Of a DNA stretch of 64,000 nucleotides, positions 27,684 to 35,744 are shown piece after piece. Position 1 is the first letter of the stretch. Every line of letters begins with the position of its first letter. The DNA comes from Planctomycetota bacterium (GTDB taxonomy: Bacteria > Planctomycetota > Planctomycetia > Planctomycetales > Planctomycetaceae). The stretch is from positions 319,501-383,500 of the forward strand of contig QQVO01000015.1 in the NCBI GenBank assembly GCA_003388505.1, read 5' to 3'. Both the position numbers and the translations under genes were made by a program. The notes beneath the pieces were generated by a model, which worked only from the letters and a program-made list of their open reading frames with translations, ran no database searches and was not told the origin of the DNA.

Positions 27684-27854
27684 GACAGTCTCAACCTAAC
27701 GGAACGGAAGTGAAGACTCGCGTCAGGCGTCATACTGCCATGCTCTCGGGAAGTTCGCCAGTCTGTCGCCGGCCGGTGGCAACCAGCCGCATTGATTGGC
27801 TACGATCCCGTTGCGTGAGTTGGCGCCTCAGAAAACCCACAGCGAGAAACAACC

Positions 27855-29273
27855 ATGAAACGACGAACCGCGCTCTCCCTGATTCTGGCCGGACTGCTTC
27901 TGCCGTCGCTCGCCTCGACGGCGCTTGCGGAACTCAAGCTTCCCTCGGTCATCGGTGACAACATGGTCCTGCAACGCGACCGTGAGGTTCCGGTCTGGGG
28001 CTGGGACGACGCCGGCACGACGGTCACGGTCACTCTCGGAGTCGCCGAAGTTTCTGCCAACGCGGACGAAGAGGGCCGCTGGCTGGTCAATCTGCCTGCG
28101 ATGGAAGCCGGCGGACCGCATACGCTGACGGTCAAAGGCACCAACACCGCCGAAGTCACGAACGTCGCCATCGGCGAAGTCTGGCTCTGCTCGGGTCAGT
28201 CGAACATGGAGTGGATCGTCAATAATTCCAACAACCCGGAGGAAGAACGGGCCGCCGCCGATTACCCGATGATCCGCCACATCAAGATTCCTCATACCCC
28301 GGCCGCAACGCCGCAGAGCGACGTCCCCTCCGACGGCTGGCAGGTGACGACGCCCCAGACGGTGGGAACCTTCACAGCGGTCGGCTACTTCTTCGGCCGG
28401 CATCTGCACAAGGAACTGGACGTTCCCATCGGCCTGATTGGCTCCAATTGGGGCGGGACGAGGATCGAACCCTGGACGCCTCCGGAAGGTTTCCAGCACG
28501 TCCGCGATCTGGCTGACATCGCAGAGAATCTCGACCAGTACCCGCAGAAGAAGGAGGACGGGTCGATCAACCATCAGTCTCCGCTCGCGCTCTACAACGG
28601 GATGATCTCTCCGCTTCTTCCTTACGCGATTCGCGGCGCAATCTGGTACCAGGGCGAGTCGAACAACGGCGAAGGCATGCTCTACTACCAGAAGATGCGG
28701 GCCCTGATCCACGGCTGGCGGACCGTGTGGGACAACCCGGAGATGCCCTTCTACTACGTCCAACTCGCGCCCTTCCGTTACGGCGGCGATCCGGAACGGC
28801 TGCCGGGAATCTGGGAAGCACAAACGGCCACGCTTGCCGTCTCGAATACCGGCATGGCGGTGACCGTCGACATCGGGAACGTGGAGGACATCCATCCCCG
28901 CAACAAGCAGGACGTTGGCAAACGCCTTGCCCTCTGGGCGCTCGCGAACACCTACGGACACGACAACCTGGTCTACTCCGGCCCGATCTACCGCTCCATG
29001 GAGATCAAGGAGGACACCATTCGCATCTTCTTCGACCACACCGGCTCCGGCCTCGTCTCGCGCGATGACCAGCCGCTGACCCACTTTCAGATCGCAGGCC
29101 CGGACGGCGAGTTCGTCGACGCCACCGCCGAGATCGACGGTGACTCGGTCGTCGTCCGCGCCGAGGGCGTCGACGACCCACGCTCGGTCCGTTTCGCCTG
29201 GCACCAGGAAGCCGAGCCGAACCTCTCCAACAAGGAAGGCCTGCCGGCTTCGCCGTTTCGGACGGGACGATAG
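27855..29273 (+). CDS. Sialate O-acetylesterase-like secreted SGNH esterase
   Basis: 472 residues. The signal peptide is ALSLILAGLLLPSLASTALA. An N-terminal jelly-roll-like region (IGDNMVLQRDREVPVWGW) precedes the SGNH hydrolase domain, with nucleophile Ser116 in CSGQSNM and GAIWYQGESN. The Asp/His pair lies in VEDIHPRNKQDVGKRLA. Members remove O-acetyl groups from sialic acids or other acetylated glycans; in planctomycetes they are frequent and probably act on algal polysaccharides (inference). It precedes another secreted protein gene in the same direction. Confidence 0.93.
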   Translation: MKRRTALSLILAGLLLPSLASTALAELKLPSVIGDNMVLQRDREVPVWGWDDAGTTVTVTLGVAEVSANADEEGRWLVNLPAMEAGGPHTLTVKGTNTAEVTNVAIGEVWLCSGQSNMEWIVNNSNNPEEERAAADYPMIRHIKIPHTPAATPQSDVPSDGWQVTTPQTVGTFTAVGYFFGRHLHKELDVPIGLIGSNWGGTRIEPWTPPEGFQHVRDLADIAENLDQYPQKKEDGSINHQSPLALYNGMISPLLPYAIRGAIWYQGESNNGEGMLYYQKMRALIHGWRTVWDNPEMPFYYVQLAPFRYGGDPERLPGIWEAQTATLAVSNTGMAVTVDIGNVEDIHPRNKQDVGKRLALWALANTYGHDNLVYSGPIYRSMEIKEDTIRIFFDHTGSGLVSRDDQPLTHFQIAGPDGEFVDATAEIDGDSVVVRAEGVDDPRSVRFAWHQEAEPNLSNKEGLPASPFRTGR

Positions 29274-29276
29274 ACG

Positions 29277-29330
29277 ATGGCGGATGGCCAATAGTCAATG
29301 GCCAATGGCGGATGGATGATAGTGAATGAG
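29277..29330. repeat. Tandem-like TGGCCAAT/GATGG array
   Basis: The intergenic stretch holds two TGGCCAAT units (29285-29292 and 29299-29306) and several GATGG or GATAG units in a row, partly matching the palindrome at 5004-5019. It resembles degenerate intergenic repeat DNA and starts right after the esterase stop. Confidence 0.55.
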
Positions 29331-29390
29331 TTCACGGGTGGCTGGGGGCTTCGTTAAGCGACGCCCCCAGTCCCCCTGCTCTTCGTTGCT

Positions 29391-29409
29391 TTCGTTCCCT
29401 TCTGTGTCC
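29391..29409 (+). repeat. Dispersed TTCGTTCCCTTCTGTGTCC motif, copy 2
   Basis: Exact 19-base match to 23858-23876. It lies about 24 bases before the ATG of the downstream secreted protein gene. Confidence 0.55.
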
Positions 29410-29432
29410 TGTCGTGAGCAGTGAGTCAGCCA

Positions 29433-30515
29433 ATGTTACGCTCTGCAATCATTCTGCTGGTGGTTCTCGTCTCGTCACTCGCCGGCGCCGCGGAACCGGT
29501 TCCCAGTGAAGAGCAGGTCATCACCTGGCTGTCCGACCTCGAGCCGCTCCCCAAGGTCCACTACTCCTGGCCCGTTCCCTTCGATTCGATCTCCGACGAA
29601 CTCCTCACCGAGTACGTCCGCATCACGCACGCCGTCTCGATCAGCGGCGAATGGCATGAGTCCGATCAACTCGAGCGGGCCGTCCGGATCTGCGGCGAAG
29701 TCAACGCGAACAATCCCGACATCCCCGCCTCCATTGGCGTCAACTACTCCGTCTGGCACCGTCGGTTTGGCAAAGACCTGCCACCCACCGACACCGGCCC
29801 GACCCATCAGGCCGAACTCGACTACCTGACCGAGCGCCTCCAGTCAGTCCGCGACGCCGTCACCGCCGCCAACCAGCGCCACGGCACGAACATCGAAGTC
29901 AGCGCGATCCTCTACGATTCCGAACACTTCCACGCCAAGGACGACGACCCCGATTGGAATCGCGCCCTCACCGCCAAGTACGACGCCGCCTGGGACGTCG
30001 CCCGCGAGATTTTCCCCGGCGTCCGCATCGAGTGGTACGCCCGCGGCGCGGTCCATCCCTCGGCCTCACCCACTGGTTGGAGCCAGGCCGGCTACTTCAC
30101 TCTCGACGAGAAAGGAGACAGCTTCGGCTGCTCCCTCTACCACGGACCCGAGATCGGATACACGCGCGAAATCTTCCGCCGCACCGCCGCACTCGCGGCT
30201 GAGCACGGCTGCGACCAGGTGACCCCCTGGATCGCCCTCGCTTCCGGCTATCGCCGCCAGACCGACAAATACCATGAATTTTCGCTCGACTGGAATTACG
30301 ACCTCATTTACTCCTGGCAACTCGGCGCCGAGGTCAACCATGCCTGGTTCGGCGCTCCCGAGCGGCATGAGCGTTTCGCCCCCTGGAACAAGGCCCAGGT
30401 CGCCATCTTCTACCCCGAACCGTTCGGTCGCAGTCCGTACTGGGGCCAGCACTTCGTCGCGTACGTCCGCGGCGCTCACCTCATCCGCGAACTGCCGGAA
30501 CTCGATGACGAGTAG
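29433..30515 (+). CDS. Secreted protein of unknown function, glycoside-hydrolase-like
   Basis: 360 residues from the ATG at 29433; a GTG at 29421 is the alternative. The signal peptide is SAIILLVVLVSSLAGAAE. The mature protein has features of a TIM-barrel hydrolase: ILYDSEHFHAKDDDPDWN, RIEWYARGAVHPS, CSLYHGPEIGYTRE and VTPWIALASGYRRQ. The several acidic residues at strand ends are compatible with a retaining or inverting mechanism, but no named family is recognised. It follows the sialate O-acetylesterase gene and may process the same polysaccharide (inference). Confidence 0.75.
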   Translation: MLRSAIILLVVLVSSLAGAAEPVPSEEQVITWLSDLEPLPKVHYSWPVPFDSISDELLTEYVRITHAVSISGEWHESDQLERAVRICGEVNANNPDIPASIGVNYSVWHRRFGKDLPPTDTGPTHQAELDYLTERLQSVRDAVTAANQRHGTNIEVSAILYDSEHFHAKDDDPDWNRALTAKYDAAWDVAREIFPGVRIEWYARGAVHPSASPTGWSQAGYFTLDEKGDSFGCSLYHGPEIGYTREIFRRTAALAAEHGCDQVTPWIALASGYRRQTDKYHEFSLDWNYDLIYSWQLGAEVNHAWFGAPERHERFAPWNKAQVAIFYPEPFGRSPYWGQHFVAYVRGAHLIRELPELDDE

Positions 30516-30540
30516 TGCTTCTGCCAGCCCCCTTCAAGCG

Positions 30541-31419
30541 TCAGTCAATCCGCCACACGCACGCCAGCCGGTCAAACGCCGTTGTCGCCATCCGTGCGCC
30601 CCCGGCATTGAAAGCGAGCCCGTAAATCGTGTTCTTGTGGACCGTCAGTTCGTCCAGCTTGCGCCAGGACGTCGTCTCCCAGACGACGACGCGCCCGTCT
30701 CCCCCTCCGCTCACCAACACGCCGCCGTCGGGTGAGAAGACGAGGCACTTGACCGGCGCCGTGTGAGCTTCGAGGCGCCCGACATCGGCGCCGTCGTCTG
30801 CCGCGAGGAGTCGGATCGCATGACCGGCGTCTCCAACCGCCAGCAGGTCGCCGTCGGGAGAAACCGAGACGGCGTTGTTCGCTTCAGGCGTCGAAAAGAC
30901 TCCTGCCGATTGAGCCGTTGCGGTCTCCCAGGCGCGGACCGTATTGTCATGACTCGCTGAAAAGACGCGCTCTCCATCGGCGGAAAGCGCAACCGCAGTC
31001 ACGATGTTCGTGTGCCCCTTCAGCACGCTGCGTTGTTTCCGCCCGGCGATGTCCCAGAGAATGACATCGCTGTCGAATCCGCCCGTGGCTGCCGTCGCAG
31101 TCTCGGCGGAGAAATCCATGCACGACAGATAATTCTGGTGCCCCGACATCGCGACCTGCTGCTTTCCGGTCACCGGATCCCAGACACGAACTGACTTGTC
31201 CAACCCCGCCGAGACCAGTTGCCCGTCGTCCGCACTGTAGGCGACCCCGCACACCCCGTCGCCGTGCGCCTTCCACTTCAGCCGCTCTTCGCCCGTCTCC
31301 AGATCCCACAGCCTGATCTGGTTGTCGAGACAAGCCGTCGCCAGCGTCCGGCCATCACCCGAAAACGCCGCGTCGTAGACCGCGTTGTCATGCTCAAATC
31401 TGTAGAGCAGCTCTTTCAC
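30541..31419 (-). CDS. WD40-repeat beta-propeller protein
   Basis: 292 residues from a GTG with GAGGCGC upstream. Seven WD40 units of about 40 residues are visible, with repeated ends such as NQIRLWDLETG, KSVRVWDPVTG, SDVILWDIAGR, NTVRAWETATA and GRVVVWETTSW, which gives one closed propeller. No signal peptide is present, so it is cytoplasmic and probably a protein-interaction scaffold. It is convergent with the upstream secreted gene. Confidence 0.92.
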   Translation of the reverse strand: MKELLYRFEHDNAVYDAAFSGDGRTLATACLDNQIRLWDLETGEERLKWKAHGDGVCGVAYSADDGQLVSAGLDKSVRVWDPVTGKQQVAMSGHQNYLSCMDFSAETATAATGGFDSDVILWDIAGRKQRSVLKGHTNIVTAVALSADGERVFSASHDNTVRAWETATAQSAGVFSTPEANNAVSVSPDGDLLAVGDAGHAIRLLAADDGADVGRLEAHTAPVKCLVFSPDGGVLVSGGGDGRVVVWETTSWRKLDELTVHKNTIYGLAFNAGGARMATTAFDRLACVWRID

Positions 31420-31559
31420 GCGCCTCTACCCCTCTGTACTTGTAATTCGTGACTTGTTTGTTGGCTGCGCAGTTTTCAGCGCGAGCGAGAAGCACAATGT
31501 TGACCTGCGAGAGTCGTCGAGCACTCGTGAACTGCATGGACGGTTGTTGCTGCTTCCAA

Positions 31560-31588
31560 CCGACTCGGCTGAGCGAGTCGGCTACATT
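31560..31588. repeat. REP-like hairpin CGACTCGG...GAGTCGGCTACATT, copy 1
   Basis: An 8-bp stem CCGACTCG/CGAGTCGG around a short loop, followed by CTACATT. A second copy (GCGACTCGC...GCGAGTCGC, CTACATT) lies at 34434-34460 just beyond argC. Both are intergenic. Confidence 0.6.
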
Positions 31589-31650
31589 CGTTGCGGCCAC
31601 AGGCCGCTCTGTGCCTCCTCCGTGCTGCCTCAGTGTCTCAGTGTTGAACG

Positions 31651-33009
31651 TCAACTCACCTCGGGCAGCGGCTTGGAGTAGGCATGATCCACCAGATACT
31701 GCGGACGACCGCTCAGGTCCGGCAGCGTAGTGTGTTCGGGATCGATTCCCATGTTGTGGTACAGCGTCGCGAATACCTCCTGGAAATGGACCGGACGCTC
31801 GACGGCGTGTTCGGCCCGCTCGTTCGTCGCGCCGATCACCTGCCCGGTCCGCATGCCGCCGCCGGCCAGCAGAGCACAGGCGACCTGGGGCCAATGGTCG
31901 CGACCGCCCTTGGGATTGATCCGGGGCGTCCGGCCGAATTCTCCCCAGACGACGACCGAGCAGTCCTGGTCCAGTCCCCGCTCGACCAGATCATCCAGCA
32001 GCGCGGTCACCGCCTGGTCGAATACGGGGAAATGATCTCGCGCGTTGTCGAAGTTGGTTCCGTGCGGTTGGCCGTGCCAGTCCCACCGCCCGAAGGAGAG
32101 CGTCACCACGCGAGACCCCGCTTCCACGAGCCGCCGCGCCGCGAGCAGGTATTCATTCAGCAGCGGCCCGGCGTCGCCATAGCCGGCCGGCAGCGGTGAG
32201 CCGCGCCCGTAACGCTCACGGACGCGCTCGTCCTCGCGCTCTACGTCGAGCGCTTCCGCCAGCCGCCCGGAGAGCAGGATGTCGAACGCCTGCTGGTAGT
32301 AGGTGTCCATGCCGTCAATCACGTCGTTGGAGTCCATCGCCTGTCGCAGACGGTCCAGGCGCTGCATCAGTTCCCGGCGGTTTCCCAGGCTGGCGAGCGT
32401 GCCGTCTTTCAATGCGAGGTCAGCCGATCCGGACGCATTCGGTGTGAACGGCGCGTGAGCCAGTCCCGCGAAGCCTGCCTGCCCCGGATCGGCCCAGGTC
32501 GAGGTTCGCATCTTCGGCGAGAGGCCTATGAAAGCCGGCGTCCAGCGATTGACCGGCCCCTTGAGCCGAGACACCGCCGCCCCCAGCGCCGGCCAGCCCC
32601 CCGGCGGCTGATTCCGCACGGGATGTCCCGTCATGCATTGAAACGAAGCATGCCGTCCCTCCGAGCCAACCAGCGACCGGATCGTCGCAATCCGATCCAT
32701 CCGCTGCGCCATCAGCGGCAGCAATTCGCAGATCTGCATGCCGGAGACGTTCGTCGAGATCGGAGAAAACTCGCCGCGATACTCCACCGGCGCGTCAGGC
32801 TTCAGGTCCACCATATCCTGATGCGGCGGCCCCCCGGAGAGGAAGATCATGATCACCGACTTGTGCGACCGGCCGACGCCTGATTCCGCTTCCGCCCGCA
32901 ACAACTGCGGCAGACTCAATCCGCCCATCGCCAGCCCGCCGATCTGGAGAAACGATCGGCGCGACAATCCATCACACAATCGAAACGCCGGCCCTGGAAC
33001 TCGCAGCAT
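31651..33009 (-). CDS. DUF1501 family protein with Tat signal
   Basis: 452 residues from ATG 33009 (GGGAGC upstream). The N-terminus is a Tat signal (SRRSFLQIGGLAMGGLSLP). DUF1501 features follow: FLSGGPPHQDMVDLKPDAP, MDRIATIRSLVG, and the C-terminal VVVWGEFGRTPRIN, GGRDHWPQVACALLAGGGM. It is related to the alkaline-phosphatase/sulfatase superfamily (COG4102) and occurs in large numbers in planctomycetes. It is usually paired with a DUF1549/DUF1553 gene, but none is adjacent here. Confidence 0.93.
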   Translation of the reverse strand: MLRVPGPAFRLCDGLSRRSFLQIGGLAMGGLSLPQLLRAEAESGVGRSHKSVIMIFLSGGPPHQDMVDLKPDAPVEYRGEFSPISTNVSGMQICELLPLMAQRMDRIATIRSLVGSEGRHASFQCMTGHPVRNQPPGGWPALGAAVSRLKGPVNRWTPAFIGLSPKMRTSTWADPGQAGFAGLAHAPFTPNASGSADLALKDGTLASLGNRRELMQRLDRLRQAMDSNDVIDGMDTYYQQAFDILLSGRLAEALDVEREDERVRERYGRGSPLPAGYGDAGPLLNEYLLAARRLVEAGSRVVTLSFGRWDWHGQPHGTNFDNARDHFPVFDQAVTALLDDLVERGLDQDCSVVVWGEFGRTPRINPKGGRDHWPQVACALLAGGGMRTGQVIGATNERAEHAVERPVHFQEVFATLYHNMGIDPEHTTLPDLSGRPQYLVDHAYSKPLPEVS

Positions 33010-33119
33010 GGTCGTTGCTCCCGGTTGAGATTCGAGCAACTTCGATTCTAGCGTGCCCCGCCGTCGATGTGCAGTCCAATCAGTCAGCGGCAGAATGGCC
33101 TGATATCTGAACTCATGTG

Positions 33120-33437
33120 TCAATCGTCGTGGACGACGAGTCGCGCACGAATCGACGCCAGCAAGATGATCGCCATGATCCCCAACGCGAAGGCATACGC
33201 AAGAATGGCAAAAGCAGGGGGAAGCCTCAAGAAGAATACAACTGCCCACATGCATGGGATTCCGATGACCAGCATCCACATCCCCGCACGGCACACGGCG
33301 AACCACATTGGATCCCACGCGAGCACTCTTGAGCACGATGGGCAGGTGTGCGGCTTGCGCTTACCAAACAAGTCTCGAACTCTGGTCATCGAAGGCTTGA
33401 AGCAATAGCCACACGCCGGGCATTGCGGTTTCTTCAT
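33120..33437 (-). CDS. Small zinc-ribbon membrane protein
   Basis: 105 residues from ATG 33437. Two CPxC knuckles (CPACGYC and CPSCSR) separated by about 25 residues form a likely zinc ribbon at the N-terminus. Two hydrophobic segments follow (AGMWMLVIGIPCMWAVVFFL and AFAILAYAFALGIMAIILL), so it is anchored with the ribbon in the cytoplasm. AAGGGGAG lies about ten bases upstream of the start. No function is known. Confidence 0.8.
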   Translation of the reverse strand: MKKPQCPACGYCFKPSMTRVRDLFGKRKPHTCPSCSRVLAWDPMWFAVCRAGMWMLVIGIPCMWAVVFFLRLPPAFAILAYAFALGIMAIILLASIRARLVVHDD

Positions 33438-33490
33438 CACGGGCCATCAACTCCCCTTTGCGAACTCCGCCAACGACACCCGCCGCTAGA

Positions 33491-33562
33491 GTACGCCAAC
33501 GGCGTACCACAGCGAAGCCAGGGGTCAGCGAGCAACGCGAGCGCCACCCCTGGTTGGAAGCT
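33491..33562. repeat. 72-bp palindromic repeat, left copy
   Basis: Identical base for base to 34341-34412, with two hairpins inside (7-bp and 8-bp stems). Confidence 0.9.
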
Positions 33563-33608
33563 CCACGGATCCGTGAGAACTCTGAAAGAGTTCCACAGCA
33601 CCCCCGTC

Positions 33609-34064
33609 TCAGTCCCAGACGTACCGCTCGTCGTACTCCACCCCGTACTTCCGCAACAACCGACGAAACTCGTCCTGAAACGTCTCGCGACGATGATGCT
33701 CCGCCTGCGTCGCAATGTAAGTTCGCAACGGTTCCACATGCGAAGGACTCACCGAAAACGCCCCATATCCCGTCTGCCACGAAAACGCCTGCAGATCGGA
33801 GGAACGATCCTTCACCCACTTGGATGACTCCTTCTTCAGTTCTCGCAGCAAATCTGCGATCGTCAACACCCTTCCCAAACGACACAAAACGTGGACATGA
33901 TCCTCAACGCCTCCGACTTCAATCGCCGGACACTCCAGATTGTTGCATGCACCAGCCAGGTACGCGTGAAGCGCGCTCCGCAAATCGGCATCCTGCAAGA
34001 ACGGCCTGCGATCTTTGGTCGAGAAGATGATATGCAGATAGATTTGCGCCAACGACTGCGGCAT
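33609..34064 (-). CDS. REP-associated tyrosine transposase (IS200/IS605 TnpA-like)
   Basis: 151 residues from ATG 34064 with GGGAGC upstream. It is a Y1 HUH transposase: HUH histidines H56 and H58 in VEDHVHVL, and a probable catalytic Tyr116 in LRTYIATQAEHH. The N-terminal QIYLHIIFSTKDRRPFL and the FSWQTGYGAFSVS segment are family hallmarks. Such enzymes nick single-stranded hairpin DNA. The flanking identical 72-bp repeats and hairpins make it a RAYT that probably spreads or maintains REP sequences, and the frame is intact. No TnpB or accessory gene is present. Confidence 0.92.
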   Translation of the reverse strand: MPQSLAQIYLHIIFSTKDRRPFLQDADLRSALHAYLAGACNNLECPAIEVGGVEDHVHVLCRLGRVLTIADLLRELKKESSKWVKDRSSDLQAFSWQTGYGAFSVSPSHVEPLRTYIATQAEHHRRETFQDEFRRLLRKYGVEYDERYVWD

Positions 34065-34085
34065 TGTCCCGCTCCCATCTTGTTG

Positions 34086-34202
34086 ACAGCGCACAGGCTG
34101 TCGAACGCCTTCAGCGTTCTTGCGAATTCGCGGCTCGCGAACCGGGGGTTCGCTCCTGTCGGAGCGACCCCCGGCTGCGCTGTGCGACGCCTTCAGCGTC
34201 GC
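34086..34202. repeat. Cluster of five hairpins beside the RAYT gene
   Basis: Visible stems: GACAG/CTGTC (34086-34103); GAACGC-CTTCA-GCGTTC (34104-34120); TTCGCG-GCT-CGCGAA (34128-34142); a 14-bp stem with one bulge, CCGGGGGTTCGCTCC/GGAGCGACCCCCGG (34142-34174); and GCGACGC-CTTCA-GCGTCGC (34184-34202). Two of them share the loop CTTCA, which suggests a family relation. Confidence 0.8.
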
Positions 34203-34340
34203 TCACTTACAGCACATTTGATGGCAAGTCTCCGTCTCCCGGGTTCCGTCGATCAACGATCATGCGAATTCGGGCGGCGAAAGACCATGATCCAACACAC
34301 CGCCTGCTGTCACCACCAACGCCGGTACACGCAGCAAAAT

Positions 34341-34412
34341 GTACGCCAACGGCGTACCACAGCGAAGCCAGGGGTCAGCGAGCAACGCGAGCGCCACCCC
34401 TGGTTGGAAGCT
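34341..34412. repeat. 72-bp palindromic repeat, right copy
   Basis: Identical to 33491-33562, in the same orientation. Confidence 0.9.
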
Positions 34413-34433
34413 TCTGGACCATCCAACGCACAT

Positions 34434-34460
34434 GCGACTCGCGGAGCGAGTCGCCTACAT
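34434..34460. repeat. REP-like hairpin GCGACTCGC...GCGAGTCGC with CTACATT, copy 2
   Basis: A near-copy of 31560-31588, ending three bases before the argC stop codon. It could also serve as an argC terminator stem, although no T-run follows. Confidence 0.6.
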
Positions 34461-34462
34461 TG

Positions 34463-35473
34463 TTACACCAACAAACCCGTCGTCTCGTCGTATCCGCACA
34501 TCAGGTTGAAGTTCTGGACGGCAACCCCCGCCGCACCTTTGATGAGGTTGTCGAGCACCGCGAAGACCAGGACTCGTCCACGAACCATCCGGACCGTCAC
34601 GTCGAAATAGTTCGTGTAGGCCACGTCCTTGGTCTTGGGCAGGTGGTCGACCACCCGCACGAACGGCTTGGTTCCGTATGCGTCCCGGAGAACCTGCATC
34701 AGATCAGCCTCCGTCGAATCGCCTGTTGGAACGGCATAGATCGTCGCCAGAATGCCCCGATCCATCGGTGTCAGGTGCGGCGTGAAGATCACCTCCACCG
34801 GCTTTCCGGTGGCTTCCGCCAACACCTGCTCGATCTCCGGCGTGTGACGGTGATTGCCGACCGAATAGGCTGAGAGACTTTCGTTGCATTCCGCGTAGAG
34901 GATGTTGGTCTTCGGCGTCCGGCCCGCACCGGAGACTCCGCTCTTGGCGTCAATGATGATCCCGCTCGGCTCAATCAGTCCGGCGCTCAGCAGCGGCGCC
35001 AGCGCAAGAATCGAAGTGCTCGTATAACAGCCGGGATTCGCAATCAGCCGCTGGTCCGGAATGCGGTCTGCAAAAAGTTCAGGGAGGCCGTAGACCGTCG
35101 AACCGAGCCGCGTCGGATCGGTGTGGATGTGTCCGTACCATTGCTCATACACCGCCGGATCGCTCAACCGGTAGTCTGCCGAGAGGTCGATCACCTTGAG
35201 GTCCGCTGCCAGCAGACCGGGGATCGACTCCATGCTGGCGACGTGGGGCAGGCAGCAGAAGCAGACGTCGGCGCGTTTGCCGAGTTCCTCGGAGGAGAGG
35301 TTCTCCAGATTCAGATCGAGCCGGTCTGTCAGCGACGGGTGCACGGACGACACGTGCGCCGTCTCACTGCGACTGGTCAGGCCCGTGATCTCCACTTCGG
35401 GATGCCGCAGCAGAATCCGGATGAGTTCGAGGGCCGTGTATCCGGTCGCTCCCTGAATCGCAACTCGCGTCAT
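34463..35473 (-). CDS. argC: N-acetyl-gamma-glutamyl-phosphate reductase
   Basis: 336 residues. It starts with the NADP-binding [13 protein letters not shown] and has the catalytic Cys149 in [22 protein letters not shown], and the family end [17 protein letters not shown]. It catalyses the third step of arginine biosynthesis, reducing N-acetylglutamyl-phosphate to the semialdehyde. It stands alone: no other arg gene is adjacent. The length is normal (about 340). The RAYT unit lies immediately downstream. Confidence 0.97.
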   Translation of the reverse strand: MTRVAIQGATGYTALELIRILLRHPEVEITGLTSRSETAHVSSVHPSLTDRLDLNLENLSSEELGKRADVCFCCLPHVASMESIPGLLAADLKVIDLSADYRLSDPAVYEQWYGHIHTDPTRLGSTVYGLPELFADRIPDQRLIANPGCYTSTSILALAPLLSAGLIEPSGIIIDAKSGVSGAGRTPKTNILYAECNESLSAYSVGNHRHTPEIEQVLAEATGKPVEVIFTPHLTPMDRGILATIYAVPTGDSTEADLMQVLRDAYGTKPFVRVVDHLPKTKDVAYTNYFDVTVRMVRGRVLVFAVLDNLIKGAAGVAVQNFNLMCGYDETTGLLV

Positions 35474-35744
35474 GAAAATTCGCTCGTCTCGGATCGATTG
35501 ATTTGGCCCGCTGCCTGCCTGTGGCTTTGTATTGTAACGAACAGGCGTGTCACGTCATTGATCGGCGCGCACTGACCGCGCGTGACTCGACCCGCTATTC
35601 GTCGGACAGGTTCGCTCGAAGACCTGTTCGGCGATGCGGCGATGTCCTACAGTCGCTCAGATCTCGCTCTTGCATCTGAACAGACGCCTCTTGCCTCAGA
35701 CAGAGCAAAACATCGATTCTCGCGTCGCTGCGACGCCCGCGGAG

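Larger units (their letters stand above)
33491..34412 (-). mobile_element. RAYT/REP unit: tyrosine transposase flanked by identical 72-bp repeats
   Basis: Two identical 72-bp direct repeats (33491-33562 and 34341-34412) flank the transposase gene. Each contains a 7-bp stem GTACGCC/GGCGTAC with loop AAC and an 8-bp stem CCAGGGGT/ACCCCTGG. Between the gene start and the right repeat lies a run of five more hairpins (34086-34202). This is the organisation known for REP-associated tyrosine transposases. Confidence 0.8.

Noticed and set aside
27828-29291. 487-codon open frame on the minus strand
   Set aside because: Antisense to the sialate O-acetylesterase gene, whose catalytic motifs are clear; composition is not protein-like.
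33491-34412. CRISPR-like spacing of the two 72-bp repeats
   Set aside because: Only two copies, 850 bases apart with a transposase gene between; no regular spacers.
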